Assembly: GCA_028293725.1 (NCBI GenBank)
Contig: JAQGOE010000070.1
Span: 13,650-77,649 of the forward strand
Direction: 5' to 3'
Length of the DNA: 64,000 nucleotides
Source: Gammaproteobacteria bacterium
GTDB taxonomy: Bacteria > Pseudomonadota > Gammaproteobacteria > Steroidobacterales > Steroidobacteraceae
The translations under genes and the position numbers were made by a program. Each line of letters starts with the position of its first letter. Position 1 is the first letter of the stretch. This document shows, piece after piece, positions 34,570 through 43,738 of this stretch. The notes under the pieces were generated by a model. It was given only the letters and a program-made list of their open reading frames with translations. It was not told the DNA's origin and searched no databases.

Positions 34570-35193
34570 ATGGCCGAATTCGATCCACAAACCCTGTACA
34601 CGGAACTCCTGGCGTTGAAGCAGGAAGTTGCCCGGCTGCGCGACGAATCCGACATCCGGCAACTGCAGTACCGCTACGGCTATTACGACGAATTCTTTCA
34701 GTGGGATCGTCTGATCGAGCTGTTTGCCGATGGTGACTGTTCCGTCGAGATCGGCGCACGAGGGAAGTACATCGGCAAGGAGCACGTGGCGCGCTTCTAC
34801 CGCGAGATCATCGGCAAGAACCGTACGCAGCTAGCGAAAAACCAAATTTACAACCATCTGCAGCTACAGATGGTGATCACCGTCGCGCCGGACGGCCAGC
34901 AGGCAAAGGCGCGCTCGCGTGCGCTCATCCAGGGATCGCCGGGGACGGATTCCGGCGAGGCAGGTCATTCGATGGTGTGGGCGGAAGGAGTTTACGAGAA
35001 CAGCTTTGTCAAACAAAACGGGATCTGGAGGATCCAGCACATGTACTGGGCACCGACTTTCTACGCGACGGTGACCGGCATCGAGTCGATCAAGTTTGCC
35101 GGCGTGCCTGCCAGCGAGACGTTTCCTCCCGATGAGGCCGCGCGTTCTCCCGATCCGGTCGTCGGCCGTACCCTCGTTTCCTATCACTATTGA
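34570..35193 (+). CDS. SnoaL/NTF2-like protein
   Basis: The protein has 207 residues from the ATG at 34570, with AAAAGGGGAAG upstream, 14 bp after the receptor stop. Residues 25-150 form an NTF2-like cone fold: DIRQLQYRYGYYDEFFQWDRLIELFADGDCSVEIG in pieces, a HVARFYREIIGK helix, GHSMVWAEGVYENSFVKQNGIWRIQHMYW. This is the SnoaL family pattern, which includes small-molecule hydroxylases, dehydratases and isomerases, and also inactive accessory proteins. No signal peptide. It is co-transcribed with the receptor and belongs to the second regulon. The reaction cannot be told from sequence. Confidence 0.8.
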   Translation: MAEFDPQTLYTELLALKQEVARLRDESDIRQLQYRYGYYDEFFQWDRLIELFADGDCSVEIGARGKYIGKEHVARFYREIIGKNRTQLAKNQIYNHLQLQMVITVAPDGQQAKARSRALIQGSPGTDSGEAGHSMVWAEGVYENSFVKQNGIWRIQHMYWAPTFYATVTGIESIKFAGVPASETFPPDEAARSPDPVVGRTLVSYHY

Positions 35194-35245
35194 GCGGTAT
35201 CAGACGTGGACACGATCTCGAGGACCGTACAACTCGCCGCGCGCC

Positions 35246-35887
35246 TCAGGCGACCGCGCCTTTTTTGGCGCGTCGTGGGCGCGCAGGGCTGCCGCGCTTC
35301 GCGGTCTCCTCCTCAACCTCCGCCACGAAGCCCCGCACCATGGCGCGCAAGCCCGACTCGAAACTCTGCGCGAGATCGAGCATCTGCGCGAGGTGCTCGT
35401 GCATGGGTTGACTCTGCTCGTACACGACCCACCCCAACGTGTAGGCAATCACGGATGATTGGTAGGAGAGGGCGCGCCGAACATCCAGCCCGGCGGCGAT
35501 CAACGGAGCAGCCACCCTGTTGGCGTTTTCCTCGGGCGCCTCGATCGGGCGTGCGATGGCACATAGGCGCGCCGCATCTCGATGCAGCAACATGGCCTGG
35601 CGCAGTGCATGACCATAAGCGATGAGCCGCGCCGCCCAGGTCTTTTCCCTGGGTTCCGCCTTGGCGGCGACCTCGCCAAAGGTGGCGGCCATCATGCCGA
35701 TCAACTCCGCCTTATTGCGCACGTGCCAGTACAGAGCGGGAGCCTGCACTCCGAGATGGCTCGCCAGCACCCTCAGACTGAGGCCGTCCAGGCCTTTCTC
35801 CCTCAGGACGGCAAAGGCCGCCTGGACGATGGTGGCCCGATCGAGTTTCGCGGTTTCGCGGGGGGGAGGCTTGCGTGCGCCTGACAA
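35246..35887 (-). CDS. TetR-family regulator of the second regulon
   Basis: The protein has 213 residues if it starts at the TTG at 35885-35887; no ATG or GTG suits the domain start, and the longer open frame runs antisense into the Rieske gene. The DNA-binding part KLDRATIVQAAFAVLREKGLDGLSLRVLA then QAPALYWHVRNKAELIGMM is close to the tetracycline-repressor class itself, and the remainder matches the TetR-type C-terminal domain (DVRRALSYQSSVIAYTLGWVVYEQSQ). A basic tail PARPRRAKKG ends it. A TTAACACCGCTAA operator lies one base upstream of the proposed start, so it should repress itself and the divergent Rieske operon. The inducer is unknown. Confidence 0.85.
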   Translation of the reverse strand: MSGARKPPPRETAKLDRATIVQAAFAVLREKGLDGLSLRVLASHLGVQAPALYWHVRNKAELIGMMAATFGEVAAKAEPREKTWAARLIAYGHALRQAMLLHRDAARLCAIARPIEAPEENANRVAAPLIAAGLDVRRALSYQSSVIAYTLGWVVYEQSQPMHEHLAQMLDLAQSFESGLRAMVRGFVAEVEEETAKRGSPARPRRAKKGAVA

Positions 35888-35888
35888 A

Positions 35889-35901
35889 TTAACACCGCTA
35901 A
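35889..35901. promoter_or_regulatory. Operator candidate D between tetR and the Rieske operon
   Basis: TTAACACCGCTAA differs from TTAACACTGTTAA at two positions. It abuts the proposed TTG start of the regulator and lies 60 bp before the Rieske oxygenase start. Confidence 0.6.
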
Positions 35902-35961
35902 GTGGAAACTGCCGATGATGAGTAATCAATGCCTGGTAAGCAAGATAGCAGGAATTCGCTG

Positions 35962-37020
35962 ATGTACGTCCGCAACTGCTGGTACGTGGCCGCCTGGGAT
36001 TATGAGCTGGGCGGCGCAGCTCCCATGTCGCGACTGATCCTGAACGAGCAGATCGTGCTTTATCGAACGGCGGCAGGCTTGCCTGTCGCGATGGAAGATC
36101 GCTGTTGTCATCGCTTCGCACCCCTCTCCAGGGGGCGGGTGGAAGGCGACGCCATACGATGCCTCTATCACGGCTTAAAATATGCCAGGGACGGGGCTTG
36201 CATCGAAGTCCCCGGGCAGACTGCCATCCCACCGGGTGCCCGGGTGAGGACGTACCCCGTCCTCGAGAAGCACAATTGGCTCTGGGTCTGGATGGGAGAT
36301 GCCGCCCTGGCCGATGCAAGCCTCATCCCGCCCGTGGTGGGGCTGGCCGACCCCTATTGGACTCTGCGCTCCGGCCAGTTGGACTACCAGGCCAACTACC
36401 AACTCCTGAACGACAACCTGACCGATTTCACCCACCTGAGTTACCTGCACGTGAATTCCTTCGGCGCTCCCGAGGAGTTCGCGCTCACTCGCCCCAACAT
36501 CGAGCGACTCGAGCGAGGCTTGAGGTTCTGGCGCTGGATTGACACGCCCAGCCGGCCGCCCCTGGAGGCCCAGGACCCGGCGGTGGCGCCGGAAGTCGAT
36601 AGCTGGCAGACATACGACTACCTCGCCCCGGGGGTGTTGGTTATGCGCTCCGGCGTTTATCCGAAAGGCAGCGCCGCTCGTTTTCAGCGTAAACCGCCCG
36701 ACTCGTCGATTGCGCCTCTGACCGAGCGCGTGACCTCCCAGGCCGTGACACCGATGACGGACAAGACCACGCGTTATTTCTTCTCGGCCGGTACGCCGGT
36801 CGGCCCGGGATCGGAGGATCAGGCTGACCGCATGCTCAAAATCGCGGCAATGGCCTTCGACGAAGACAAGCAGATGATCGAGGCGCAGCAGGCCGTTATC
36901 GACAGGGACCCCGGCCGCAAGGAGATGTTGATACCGGCAGACGCCGGCCCGGTGCAGATGCGCAGGGTGCTCGAGCGGCTGATTGCCGCCGAGCGGACGG
37001 CAGGCGAGGGCACGAGATGA
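35962..37020 (+). CDS. Rieske non-haem iron oxygenase, vanillate O-demethylase-like
   Basis: The protein has 352 residues from the ATG at 35962 (MYVRNCWYVAAWDYEL, the usual start of VanA-type proteins); an ATG at 35929 adds 11 residues. The Rieske centre is EDRCCHRFAPLSRG and IRCLYHGLKY (C-x-H and C-x-x-H, about residues 46-68). The mononuclear iron site is NLTDFTHLSYLHVNSFG (Asp, His, His, about 152-168). VanA proteins demethylate vanillate and related methoxy-aromatics with a separate reductase (VanB). No reductase gene is in the window, so electrons must come from elsewhere. The stop overlaps the next start (ATGA), tying it to a PQQ dehydrogenase. Other dealkylase or ring-hydroxylase substrates are possible. 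Confidence 0.88.
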   Translation: MYVRNCWYVAAWDYELGGAAPMSRLILNEQIVLYRTAAGLPVAMEDRCCHRFAPLSRGRVEGDAIRCLYHGLKYARDGACIEVPGQTAIPPGARVRTYPVLEKHNWLWVWMGDAALADASLIPPVVGLADPYWTLRSGQLDYQANYQLLNDNLTDFTHLSYLHVNSFGAPEEFALTRPNIERLERGLRFWRWIDTPSRPPLEAQDPAVAPEVDSWQTYDYLAPGVLVMRSGVYPKGSAARFQRKPPDSSIAPLTERVTSQAVTPMTDKTTRYFFSAGTPVGPGSEDQADRMLKIAAMAFDEDKQMIEAQQAVIDRDPGRKEMLIPADAGPVQMRRVLERLIAAERTAGEGTR

Positions 37021-38873
37021 GTCGACGAGTCGTGCGTGCCTTGCTGGGTGCGCTGGTCACTGCCGTAGTGGTGGCCTCGCCCGTTGACGCTGCAGATCCG
37101 TCGGCCCCGGTAGCCATCGGGTTGCAGTGGCCCAACTACAATTTCAAGCTGAACGGACAACGGTTCTCGACGCTGAATCGGATCAACACCGGTAACGCCG
37201 CCCAGCTCGGCGAGGTCTGCCGCGTGCAGATCGACGGACCGACCTCGTTCACCGCGGGGCTTATTGTCGTGGACGGTACGATCTACACGACCACGAGTAC
37301 AGAGACTGTCGCTCTGGATGCGACGACGTGCGCCCTGCGATGGAAATTCACCTACACACCTGATGAAACGGAACAGCCACCGTCCAATCGCGGCGTGGCG
37401 GTGTTGGATGGCCGAGTGTTTCGCGGAACCGCGGACGGCCGGCTGATCGCCCTCGATGCGGCAACGGGCAAGCTTTTATGGAAAGACGTGGTCGGTGACC
37501 CGCGACTCGGAGAATCGATCTCGGCGGCGCCGCTGGCGTGGCAGGGAATTGTTTACGAGGGTATTGCGGGCGGCGAGCTCGGAGTGAAGGGCCGCATGAT
37601 GGCCTACGACGCCGCGACGGGACGCGAGCTCTGGCGCTTCGACACGATCCCGACCGGCACGCAGATCGGAGCCAACACCTGGAAGGACCCCGGGACCGCG
37701 AAGACGGGCGGTGGGGCCATCTGGGGTGCTTTCTCGCTGGATGTGACCACGGGCGAATTGTTCGTACCGGTCGGCAATCCCTGGCCCGCGGTGGCAGCGC
37801 CTTACCGGCCGGGAGCCAATCTATTTACCAGCTCGCTCGTAGTGTTAGACGCTCGCTCAGGCGCCTTGAAATGGTGGCATCAGCTGGTACCGCACGATGC
37901 GCGCGACCTGGATCTCGCCAGTGCTCCGGTGCTCTACCGGGACCGCAAAATCCGCGATCTTGCCGCGTTCGCGGGTAAAGACGGTTATGTACAGGCCATA
38001 GACCGCGATACGCGCAAAGTCCTGTTTCACGTGCCGGTTACGACGATCGAGAATGAGGGCGTAGCGGCGACGGCCGCAGGCATTCACATTTGCCCTGGAT
38101 TCGGCGGCGGAGTTGAATGGAACGGTCCGGCGCTGGACCCGCTGAACGACACACTCGTCACGGGCTCAGTCGACTGGTGCATGACGGTCGCGACCGCGCC
38201 GGTCGAATACAAAGCCGGCGAGCACGAATTGGGGGGCACGATCAAGCCCGACCCGAGTGCGAGTGGTTGGGTGGTCGCGATGGACAGCGAAACCGGCGCC
38301 GTACGCTGGCGCTTTCATGCGGAAAGGCCCGTCATCGCAGGGATTACGCCGACAGCGGGCGGTGTGCTCTTCACGGGTGATACCGGCGGCAATTTCCTGG
38401 TACTCGATAGCAAGACCGGCGCGGTGCTGAAGCAATTCGCAACCGGCGGAGCCCTGGCCGGAGGAGTCGTGACCTACGAGATCGGTGGCACGCAGTATGT
38501 GGCCTTCGCCTCGGGCAACGTCTCGCGTGTCACCTTTGGCGAACTGGGTCTGCCTTCAGTGGTCATCATGGCGTTGGGCGCCGGGAAAGCGCGGCCGCTC
38601 GCTATGACCCAGCGGGGGGATGCCGTCGGAGCTGCGAATCCTGACCATGGACACGCCCTCTACGCGCAGGTGTGCTCGACCTGTCACGGTACCGGAGGCA
38701 ACCTCATCGAAGCTCATAATCTCGCGACATTGCGCGATCGACGCAGTCTCGAGTCCACGGTTGCTTTCATCAAGGCGCCCGTCGCTCCGATGCCAAAACT
38801 GTATCCGCTGACGCTCACCGAGCAGGATGTCGCGGATCTGGCGGCTTACCTGCAGCAAGGTGGTTGGAAATAA
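37017..38873 (+). CDS. Quinohaemoprotein dehydrogenase (PQQ domain plus C-terminal cytochrome c)
   Basis: The 618-residue protein has a signal peptide ending near PVDAAD (residue 26). A PQQ propeller covers about 40-510 with W-motifs such as CALRWKFTYTPD, ATGKLLWKDVVGD, ATGRELWRFDTIP, SGALKWWHQLVPHDARDLD and TGAVRWRFHAER. A cytochrome c domain follows, with haem motif CSTCHGTGG at about 550 and a Met-containing loop (APVAPMPKLYPLT). It resembles type II alcohol and polyvinyl-alcohol dehydrogenases. It oxidises an alcohol or aldehyde in the periplasm and passes electrons to its own haem. Overlap of its ATG with the Rieske stop suggests it supplies or drains the same aromatic route, for example a benzylic alcohol. 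Confidence 0.88.
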   Translation: MSRRVVRALLGALVTAVVVASPVDAADPSAPVAIGLQWPNYNFKLNGQRFSTLNRINTGNAAQLGEVCRVQIDGPTSFTAGLIVVDGTIYTTTSTETVALDATTCALRWKFTYTPDETEQPPSNRGVAVLDGRVFRGTADGRLIALDAATGKLLWKDVVGDPRLGESISAAPLAWQGIVYEGIAGGELGVKGRMMAYDAATGRELWRFDTIPTGTQIGANTWKDPGTAKTGGGAIWGAFSLDVTTGELFVPVGNPWPAVAAPYRPGANLFTSSLVVLDARSGALKWWHQLVPHDARDLDLASAPVLYRDRKIRDLAAFAGKDGYVQAIDRDTRKVLFHVPVTTIENEGVAATAAGIHICPGFGGGVEWNGPALDPLNDTLVTGSVDWCMTVATAPVEYKAGEHELGGTIKPDPSASGWVVAMDSETGAVRWRFHAERPVIAGITPTAGGVLFTGDTGGNFLVLDSKTGAVLKQFATGGALAGGVVTYEIGGTQYVAFASGNVSRVTFGELGLPSVVIMALGAGKARPLAMTQRGDAVGAANPDHGHALYAQVCSTCHGTGGNLIEAHNLATLRDRRSLESTVAFIKAPVAPMPKLYPLTLTEQDVADLAAYLQQGGWK

Positions 38874-38875
38874 CG

Positions 38876-40201
38876 ATGCGCGCCGGGTCGTTGGGAGCGG
38901 AAATCGATATTGGGACGCTGATGGACGCGGGCCGCATGTCCGGTTTGCAAAGGAGGGTCATCGCGCTGTGTTGCACGGCCACCTTTCTGGACGGCTACGA
39001 TACTCAAGCGCTGGGACTGGCCGTCCCGCTCATGTCGGAGTCGTGGGGTCTGCCACCCAGCGCATTTGCGGCCGCGCTCTCCGGCTCGCTCGTCGGACTG
39101 GCGCTAGGTGCGATACTCCTGGGACCCCTCGGGGATCGTTTCGGGCGGCGGCCAACCCTCATTGCCATGATGATTGTCGTCGGGCTGTCCACCTTCGGTG
39201 CCGCGCTCGCGGCGAACCCACTGACCCTGACGTTCTGGCGGGTCTTGACCGGCCTGGGGCTTGGCGGGTCCGTGCCGATTGCGACGGCAATGACCGCGGA
39301 ATACGCACCGACGCGGCGGCGTGCGGCGCTCGTCGCGTTCATGATCGCGTGTATGGCCTTGGGCTCGTTTGCTGCCGGAATCATCGCTCCCTTGCTGAGT
39401 AACGAGTGGGGCTGGCGCGGGATTTTCATCGTTGGTGCGGTGTTGCCTCTGGCGATGGCCGCCGCGCTCTGGATGGGATTGCCGGAGTCGCTGCGTTTTC
39501 TTGTTGCGCGCGGTGGCGACGTAAGAGAGATCGCCAACCAGGTCGGGCGTATCGCTCCACAGTGGGCCAACAGCATGCCGACCATCCCCGCAGCAGCGCA
39601 TACCGTTCGTGCTTCGGTGAGCGCGTTGTTCGGACCGGCCTACAAGATGCGCACCATCCTGGTGTGGGTCATCTTTTGGTTCAATCTCTTCGTGATTTAC
39701 TCGCTCATCAGTTGGGTGCCGAGCCTGCTGCGCTCGGCCGGATGGAGTCATGACACGGCACAGCGCGCGAGCGGCTTGGTCGCCCTCGGAGGAATCGCGG
39801 GCGGTCTGTTCGTCGCCTGGATCGCAGATCGTGGCTATGCAATCGCCGCTCTGTTCACCGCATATGCCGGGACCGCGCTGTTGCTCGTGTTGTTCGTAGT
39901 CGGGCCCGGAAGCGTCGCTGCCTGGATTGTTCTATTGCTACTGGTTGGCGCGGGCGCCGTGGGCGGCCAGATGGCAGCCGGCTCCATCGCTGCGGCGTAC
40001 TACTATCCACCGGAACTACGTTCGACCGCCGTAGGTTGGTTCAATGGAGTCGGCCGGATCGGTGCCATCGTTGGGCCACTGGCGCTCGCAGCCCTGATGA
40101 ACGCAGGTTGGACCAGCGGCCCCATCCTGGGGATCCTCGCCGTGCCGATGCTGATTTGCGCCGGAGGAGTATTGCTGCTTCCGTGGGCGCTTCGATCTTG
40201 A
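38876..40201 (+). CDS. MFS transporter, aromatic acid:H+ symporter (AAHS) family
   Basis: The protein has 441 residues from the ATG at 38876, 2 bp after the preceding stop, with AAGGTGG upstream. The family signature FLDGYDTQALGLAVPLM in helix 1 and GPLGDRFGRRPTLI between helices 2 and 3 match PcaK/VanK/BenK-type carriers, where the Asp of DGYD is needed for transport. A second conserved loop, PESLRFLVARGG, follows helix 6. It should import an aromatic acid such as vanillate or hydroxybenzoate by proton symport. It is the third gene of the Rieske operon, and its placement supports an aromatic-acid substrate for that oxygenase. Confidence 0.9.
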   Translation: MRAGSLGAEIDIGTLMDAGRMSGLQRRVIALCCTATFLDGYDTQALGLAVPLMSESWGLPPSAFAAALSGSLVGLALGAILLGPLGDRFGRRPTLIAMMIVVGLSTFGAALAANPLTLTFWRVLTGLGLGGSVPIATAMTAEYAPTRRRAALVAFMIACMALGSFAAGIIAPLLSNEWGWRGIFIVGAVLPLAMAAALWMGLPESLRFLVARGGDVREIANQVGRIAPQWANSMPTIPAAAHTVRASVSALFGPAYKMRTILVWVIFWFNLFVIYSLISWVPSLLRSAGWSHDTAQRASGLVALGGIAGGLFVAWIADRGYAIAALFTAYAGTALLLVLFVVGPGSVAAWIVLLLLVGAGAVGGQMAAGSIAAAYYYPPELRSTAVGWFNGVGRIGAIVGPLALAALMNAGWTSGPILGILAVPMLICAGGVLLLPWALRS

Positions 40202-40320
40202 GCTGACCAAGCGCTGCAACCGCCTTGGCGAATTCCTACGTCCCGTCTACGATGCGTCTGCGTCCGCAATCTAATAACAGCGCGCCAAATGGGTTCCCTG
40301 CGGGGACCGAGGAACACACC

Positions 40321-42054
40321 ATGAAAAGCCGCCCGATGAACCGAAGAGAAGTCCTGGCAATGACTGGTGCGGGCCTCGCGACTGCCCTCAGCGCACGTCG
40401 TCTTTGGGCGCAGAACATGGCGGCCTCGGGCTATGCCGAACCGGATGCGGTGGTTTTCAATGCAAAGGTCTATACCGTGGAGCCCGGCGCGCCGCGTGCC
40501 GAGGCATTTGCTGTGAAGGGAGGCCGATTCCTCGCCGTGGGATCCAGTGAGGACGTGCGCAAGCTCATCGGCAAACGCACCCAGACGTTCGATGCGCAGC
40601 AAATGACGGTCGTCCCGGGCTTCATCGACTGCCACAACCACGCCGTGGGCGACGAGCTGTTGTATGAGGTCATCGTCGGAAACCCGTTCGAGGTCGAAAT
40701 CGTCACTCTCGGCAGCATCATCGACAAACTGAGCGCCAAGGCGCGCCAAACCCCGCCCGGATACTGGGTCGAAGGCTTCTTTTTCGACGACACCAAGGTC
40801 AAGGACAAACGGCAGCTCAACGTCCATGATCTGGACAAGGTGTCGGGCGATCACCCTGTCGCCGTTCACCATCGCGGCGGCCACACGACGTATTACAACA
40901 GCAAGGCGTTGCAGATGGCCGGCATCACCCCTTCCACGCCGAACCCACCCGGTGGGACCTTCGATCGCGATGAGACGGGTGCCCTGAACGGTCGAGTCAC
41001 TGACCGCGCAGAAGTCGTCTTCGAGAAGGTCGGCAAGCGACCGGAGTACACGGCGGCGGAGAGGTTACAACGCGGCCGCGCAGCCATGGCCCACATCTCC
41101 AAACAGTTCGTCCGCTACGGGCTGACGAGCGTGCACCACGAACACTTCGATGGTCCGGATGCTCTGCGTGGCATTGAAGCCATCCGCGCCCAGGGACAAC
41201 TGCTGCACAGGGTCTTTTTCGCCGTAACCGGCCATCAGCTGGAGGACCTGATCGAATCAGGTGTTCAGACCGGCCTCGGCGATGAGTGGCTAAGGATCGG
41301 AGGCACGGTCGAGCACACAGCGGACGGCTCCTTCTCCGAACGAACTATGGCCCTGAGCATCCCGTATCCAGGAATGGCCTCCGGATACAAGGGCAACGTC
41401 ACAGAAACACAGGAAGTCATCGATGCCTGGGTCCTGCGCATGCATCGCGCCGGAATCCAAGTGAATTGCCACGCAAACGGAGACGTCGCGATCGACGAGG
41501 TCCTGACAGCCCTGGAACGCGCGCAGAAGGCCTTCCCCGTCGCGGACACGCGCCCGCAGATTACCCACTGCACGTTGGTCAACGACTCCCTCATCAAGCG
41601 CATCAAAGCCCTCGGCGTCGTCCCGGCGCCGTTCACGACCTACGCCTACTACAACAGCGACAAGTTCCATTTCTACGGCGAAGAGCTGATGAAGCGATCC
41701 ATGGCCTACCGCTCCTTCATTGACGCCGGCATCATCGCCGCGGCCGGCTCCGACTTCCCCCCGGGCCCCTTCGCACCGTTGATGGGCATGCAGGGCATGG
41801 TCACACGGACGGGTTGGAACGGCGAGACGTGGGGACCCGAACAGCGTGTGACCGTCGCGGAGGCCCTCCAGATCAACACCCTAAATGGCGCCTATGCTTC
41901 ACATGAGGAGCACATCAAGGGCTCGATCTCAGTGGGCAAGCTCGCTGACTACGTAGTGCTCTCCGAAGACCTGCATATCGTGGCGCACGATAAGATCAAG
42001 GACATCAAGGTCGTGCGGACCGTCACCGGTGGAAACACCGTCTATCAGGCCTAG
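40321..42054 (+). CDS. Tat-exported amidohydrolase family 3 (YtcJ-like) protein
   Basis: The protein has 577 residues from the ATG at 40321 (GAGGA upstream). MNRREVLAMTGAGLATALSARRLWA is a twin-arginine-like signal (Arg-Arg then a hydrophobic stretch). The metal-dependent hydrolase parts are AVVFNAKVYTVEPG, VVPGFIDCHNHA with the H-x-H pair, VHHRGGHTTYYNS, IQVNCHANGDVAID and ITHCTLVND with single His ligands, and AAGSDFPPGPFAPLMGMQ with the late Asp, then LADYVVLSEDL at the end. YtcJ-type proteins are poorly characterised hydrolases of amide, ester or enol substrates. A 119-bp gap separates it from the symporter; it may belong to the same regulon or stand alone. Confidence 0.85.
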   Translation: MKSRPMNRREVLAMTGAGLATALSARRLWAQNMAASGYAEPDAVVFNAKVYTVEPGAPRAEAFAVKGGRFLAVGSSEDVRKLIGKRTQTFDAQQMTVVPGFIDCHNHAVGDELLYEVIVGNPFEVEIVTLGSIIDKLSAKARQTPPGYWVEGFFFDDTKVKDKRQLNVHDLDKVSGDHPVAVHHRGGHTTYYNSKALQMAGITPSTPNPPGGTFDRDETGALNGRVTDRAEVVFEKVGKRPEYTAAERLQRGRAAMAHISKQFVRYGLTSVHHEHFDGPDALRGIEAIRAQGQLLHRVFFAVTGHQLEDLIESGVQTGLGDEWLRIGGTVEHTADGSFSERTMALSIPYPGMASGYKGNVTETQEVIDAWVLRMHRAGIQVNCHANGDVAIDEVLTALERAQKAFPVADTRPQITHCTLVNDSLIKRIKALGVVPAPFTTYAYYNSDKFHFYGEELMKRSMAYRSFIDAGIIAAAGSDFPPGPFAPLMGMQGMVTRTGWNGETWGPEQRVTVAEALQINTLNGAYASHEEHIKGSISVGKLADYVVLSEDLHIVAHDKIKDIKVVRTVTGGNTVYQA

Positions 42055-42129
42055 TCAATTGCGCATTTGCGTGGTGAGACTGCTGTCGTTCGCGCACGTG
42101 TGGGCAAACCGGCGAGCAAGAGAAATTTC

Positions 42130-43635
42130 CTATTCAGTCGTGTTGAAGCGGAAAAATGCCCGTATGCGTTGCAATAGCTGGCTGCTGGAGTCCACGCGTT
42201 CCGTGGCTCGCACCGCCACGGATCGATTCAGCAGATCCAGGCCACGGCGCGCGGATTTGTCGAAGGCGGCGGCCAGATCCGCGTTGACTGCCAGCAGAGG
42301 AGCTATCGCATCGCGTGAAAGATGATGGATGCAGCAGTGCGTTCGGGCTCGCGCTGTCGCGGCATGCGGCGAGCCGGTAAGCAGGCAGATTTCGCCAACG
42401 TAGTCGCCCGCCCCGAGATTACCCAGGTGCATCGAAACTTCGCCACTCGTCTGCATAACCTCCAGAATGCCCGCAGCGACAATATACAGTGTCGCGTCCG
42501 AACTTCCCTGTTTGAAAAGAAACTCGGCGGGTTCGAGCAGGCGAGTCACGACGTGTTGCGCCAGGTCCTCGAGCTGCGCCCGTGGCAGACACTCGAACAA
42601 CATGAGCTCACTGAGAATCTGCCGGGTCGGTAGAATCACGTGCACACTATTGTCGTCGGGCTGGCCGCTGCGCGTTCGGCCACGGCTGAGCAGGCGGGCG
42701 TGGTGGAGTTGCCTGCGGGCGTGGCGGAGCAGGAGGCTCTTTGCCGTTGCGACGAATTGGCTGTCCGGGACGGAAAATGAGATCGTATAACTGTTCCAGC
42801 GCGGACCCATCTGGGTCAGCGTCACACTCGGCGCTGGAGTTTCCAGGATGGGCGGGCACAGCAGCGTCGCCTCCTGAAGAACCTCTATAACGCGTTCCGG
42901 GTCGTCACGAGCCGGGCACCACAGCTGTGCTGAGACCGCCCGGTCGCGGTTCGGCACGCTCCTGTTGATGATTTCCAGTTTTGCGACGACGCTGTTAGGC
43001 ACGATCGCGATATCCGCACCATCCGTCTGAATGCGGATCGAGCGCCAGTTCATCTCGACGACCTGTCCCTCGATGTTGTTGCCGAGAGAGACGCGGTCGC
43101 CTACCTGAAACGGCGCTTCGATGTCGACGGCGATGCCCGAGAAGACGTCCGCCAGGGTGTTCTGCAGTGCAAGACCGAGCACGATGGCCACGATACCCGA
43201 GGTCGCGACGAGCCCTCCGACAGGTATCGCAAGGACTGATTTGAGCACCGTCAGGCCGGCTCCAACATATATCGCAGCCGCGGCGAGATCGATGAACAGC
43301 CTGGCCTCACGCGATTTCCGATCGTGGTGGAGCGCAAAATACAGAACGGCGACTATCACGCGGGCGCTCAATATCCACCACGTCACCGCAAACGCGCGCA
43401 GCCACATTGCGGGCGCATCCAGTGACCCTATGGCGGGCAGCGCGATCGGCGTTATGTGATGCTCATAGAGCACTACGCCCGCCGCAACCAGGCATACAAC
43501 GTCAAAAGGCATCCGCGCGCGCTGCGGCAGCTTGCGTAGGCCGAGAATGACCGCGATGGTGATTCCGAAGATTCCGGCGGAGACGAGTATCGAGATCATC
43601 TGAACTGTTGGTTGGGTACGGATTGGGGCCTGCAT
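42130..43635 (-). CDS. Mechanosensitive-channel (MscS) protein with cyclic-nucleotide-binding domain
   Basis: The protein has 501 residues from the ATG at 43633-43635; a GTG 60 bases upstream is possible. Four hydrophobic segments lie before residue ~150, followed by the MscS pore and beta domain: GIVAIVLGLALQNTLADVFSGIAVDIEAPFQVGDRV in pieces and GQVVEMNWRSIRIQTDGADIAIVPNS. The C-terminal part (about 340-470) is a cNMP-binding fold: LFECLPRAQLEDLAQHV, EPAEFLFKQGSSDATLYIVAAGILEV, LGAGDYVGEICLLTGSPHAATARA. This fusion resembles bacterial cyclic nucleotide-gated MscS-like channels, which open on ligand rather than tension. The phosphate-cassette Arg/Ser pattern is close to canonical (GEICLLTGSPHAAT). 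Confidence 0.88.
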   Translation of the reverse strand: MQAPIRTQPTVQMISILVSAGIFGITIAVILGLRKLPQRARMPFDVVCLVAAGVVLYEHHITPIALPAIGSLDAPAMWLRAFAVTWWILSARVIVAVLYFALHHDRKSREARLFIDLAAAAIYVGAGLTVLKSVLAIPVGGLVATSGIVAIVLGLALQNTLADVFSGIAVDIEAPFQVGDRVSLGNNIEGQVVEMNWRSIRIQTDGADIAIVPNSVVAKLEIINRSVPNRDRAVSAQLWCPARDDPERVIEVLQEATLLCPPILETPAPSVTLTQMGPRWNSYTISFSVPDSQFVATAKSLLLRHARRQLHHARLLSRGRTRSGQPDDNSVHVILPTRQILSELMLFECLPRAQLEDLAQHVVTRLLEPAEFLFKQGSSDATLYIVAAGILEVMQTSGEVSMHLGNLGAGDYVGEICLLTGSPHAATARARTHCCIHHLSRDAIAPLLAVNADLAAAFDKSARRGLDLLNRSVAVRATERVDSSSQLLQRIRAFFRFNTTE

Positions 43636-43738
43636 TCTACTGCCTGGGGTCTCCTCGTTTGCCCCCCATTCAGGGGATATGTCGACCCGCCCCACACCCG
43701 TAAGACTTAGTTACGAAGTACTGAAAGGAAAACGCCCC

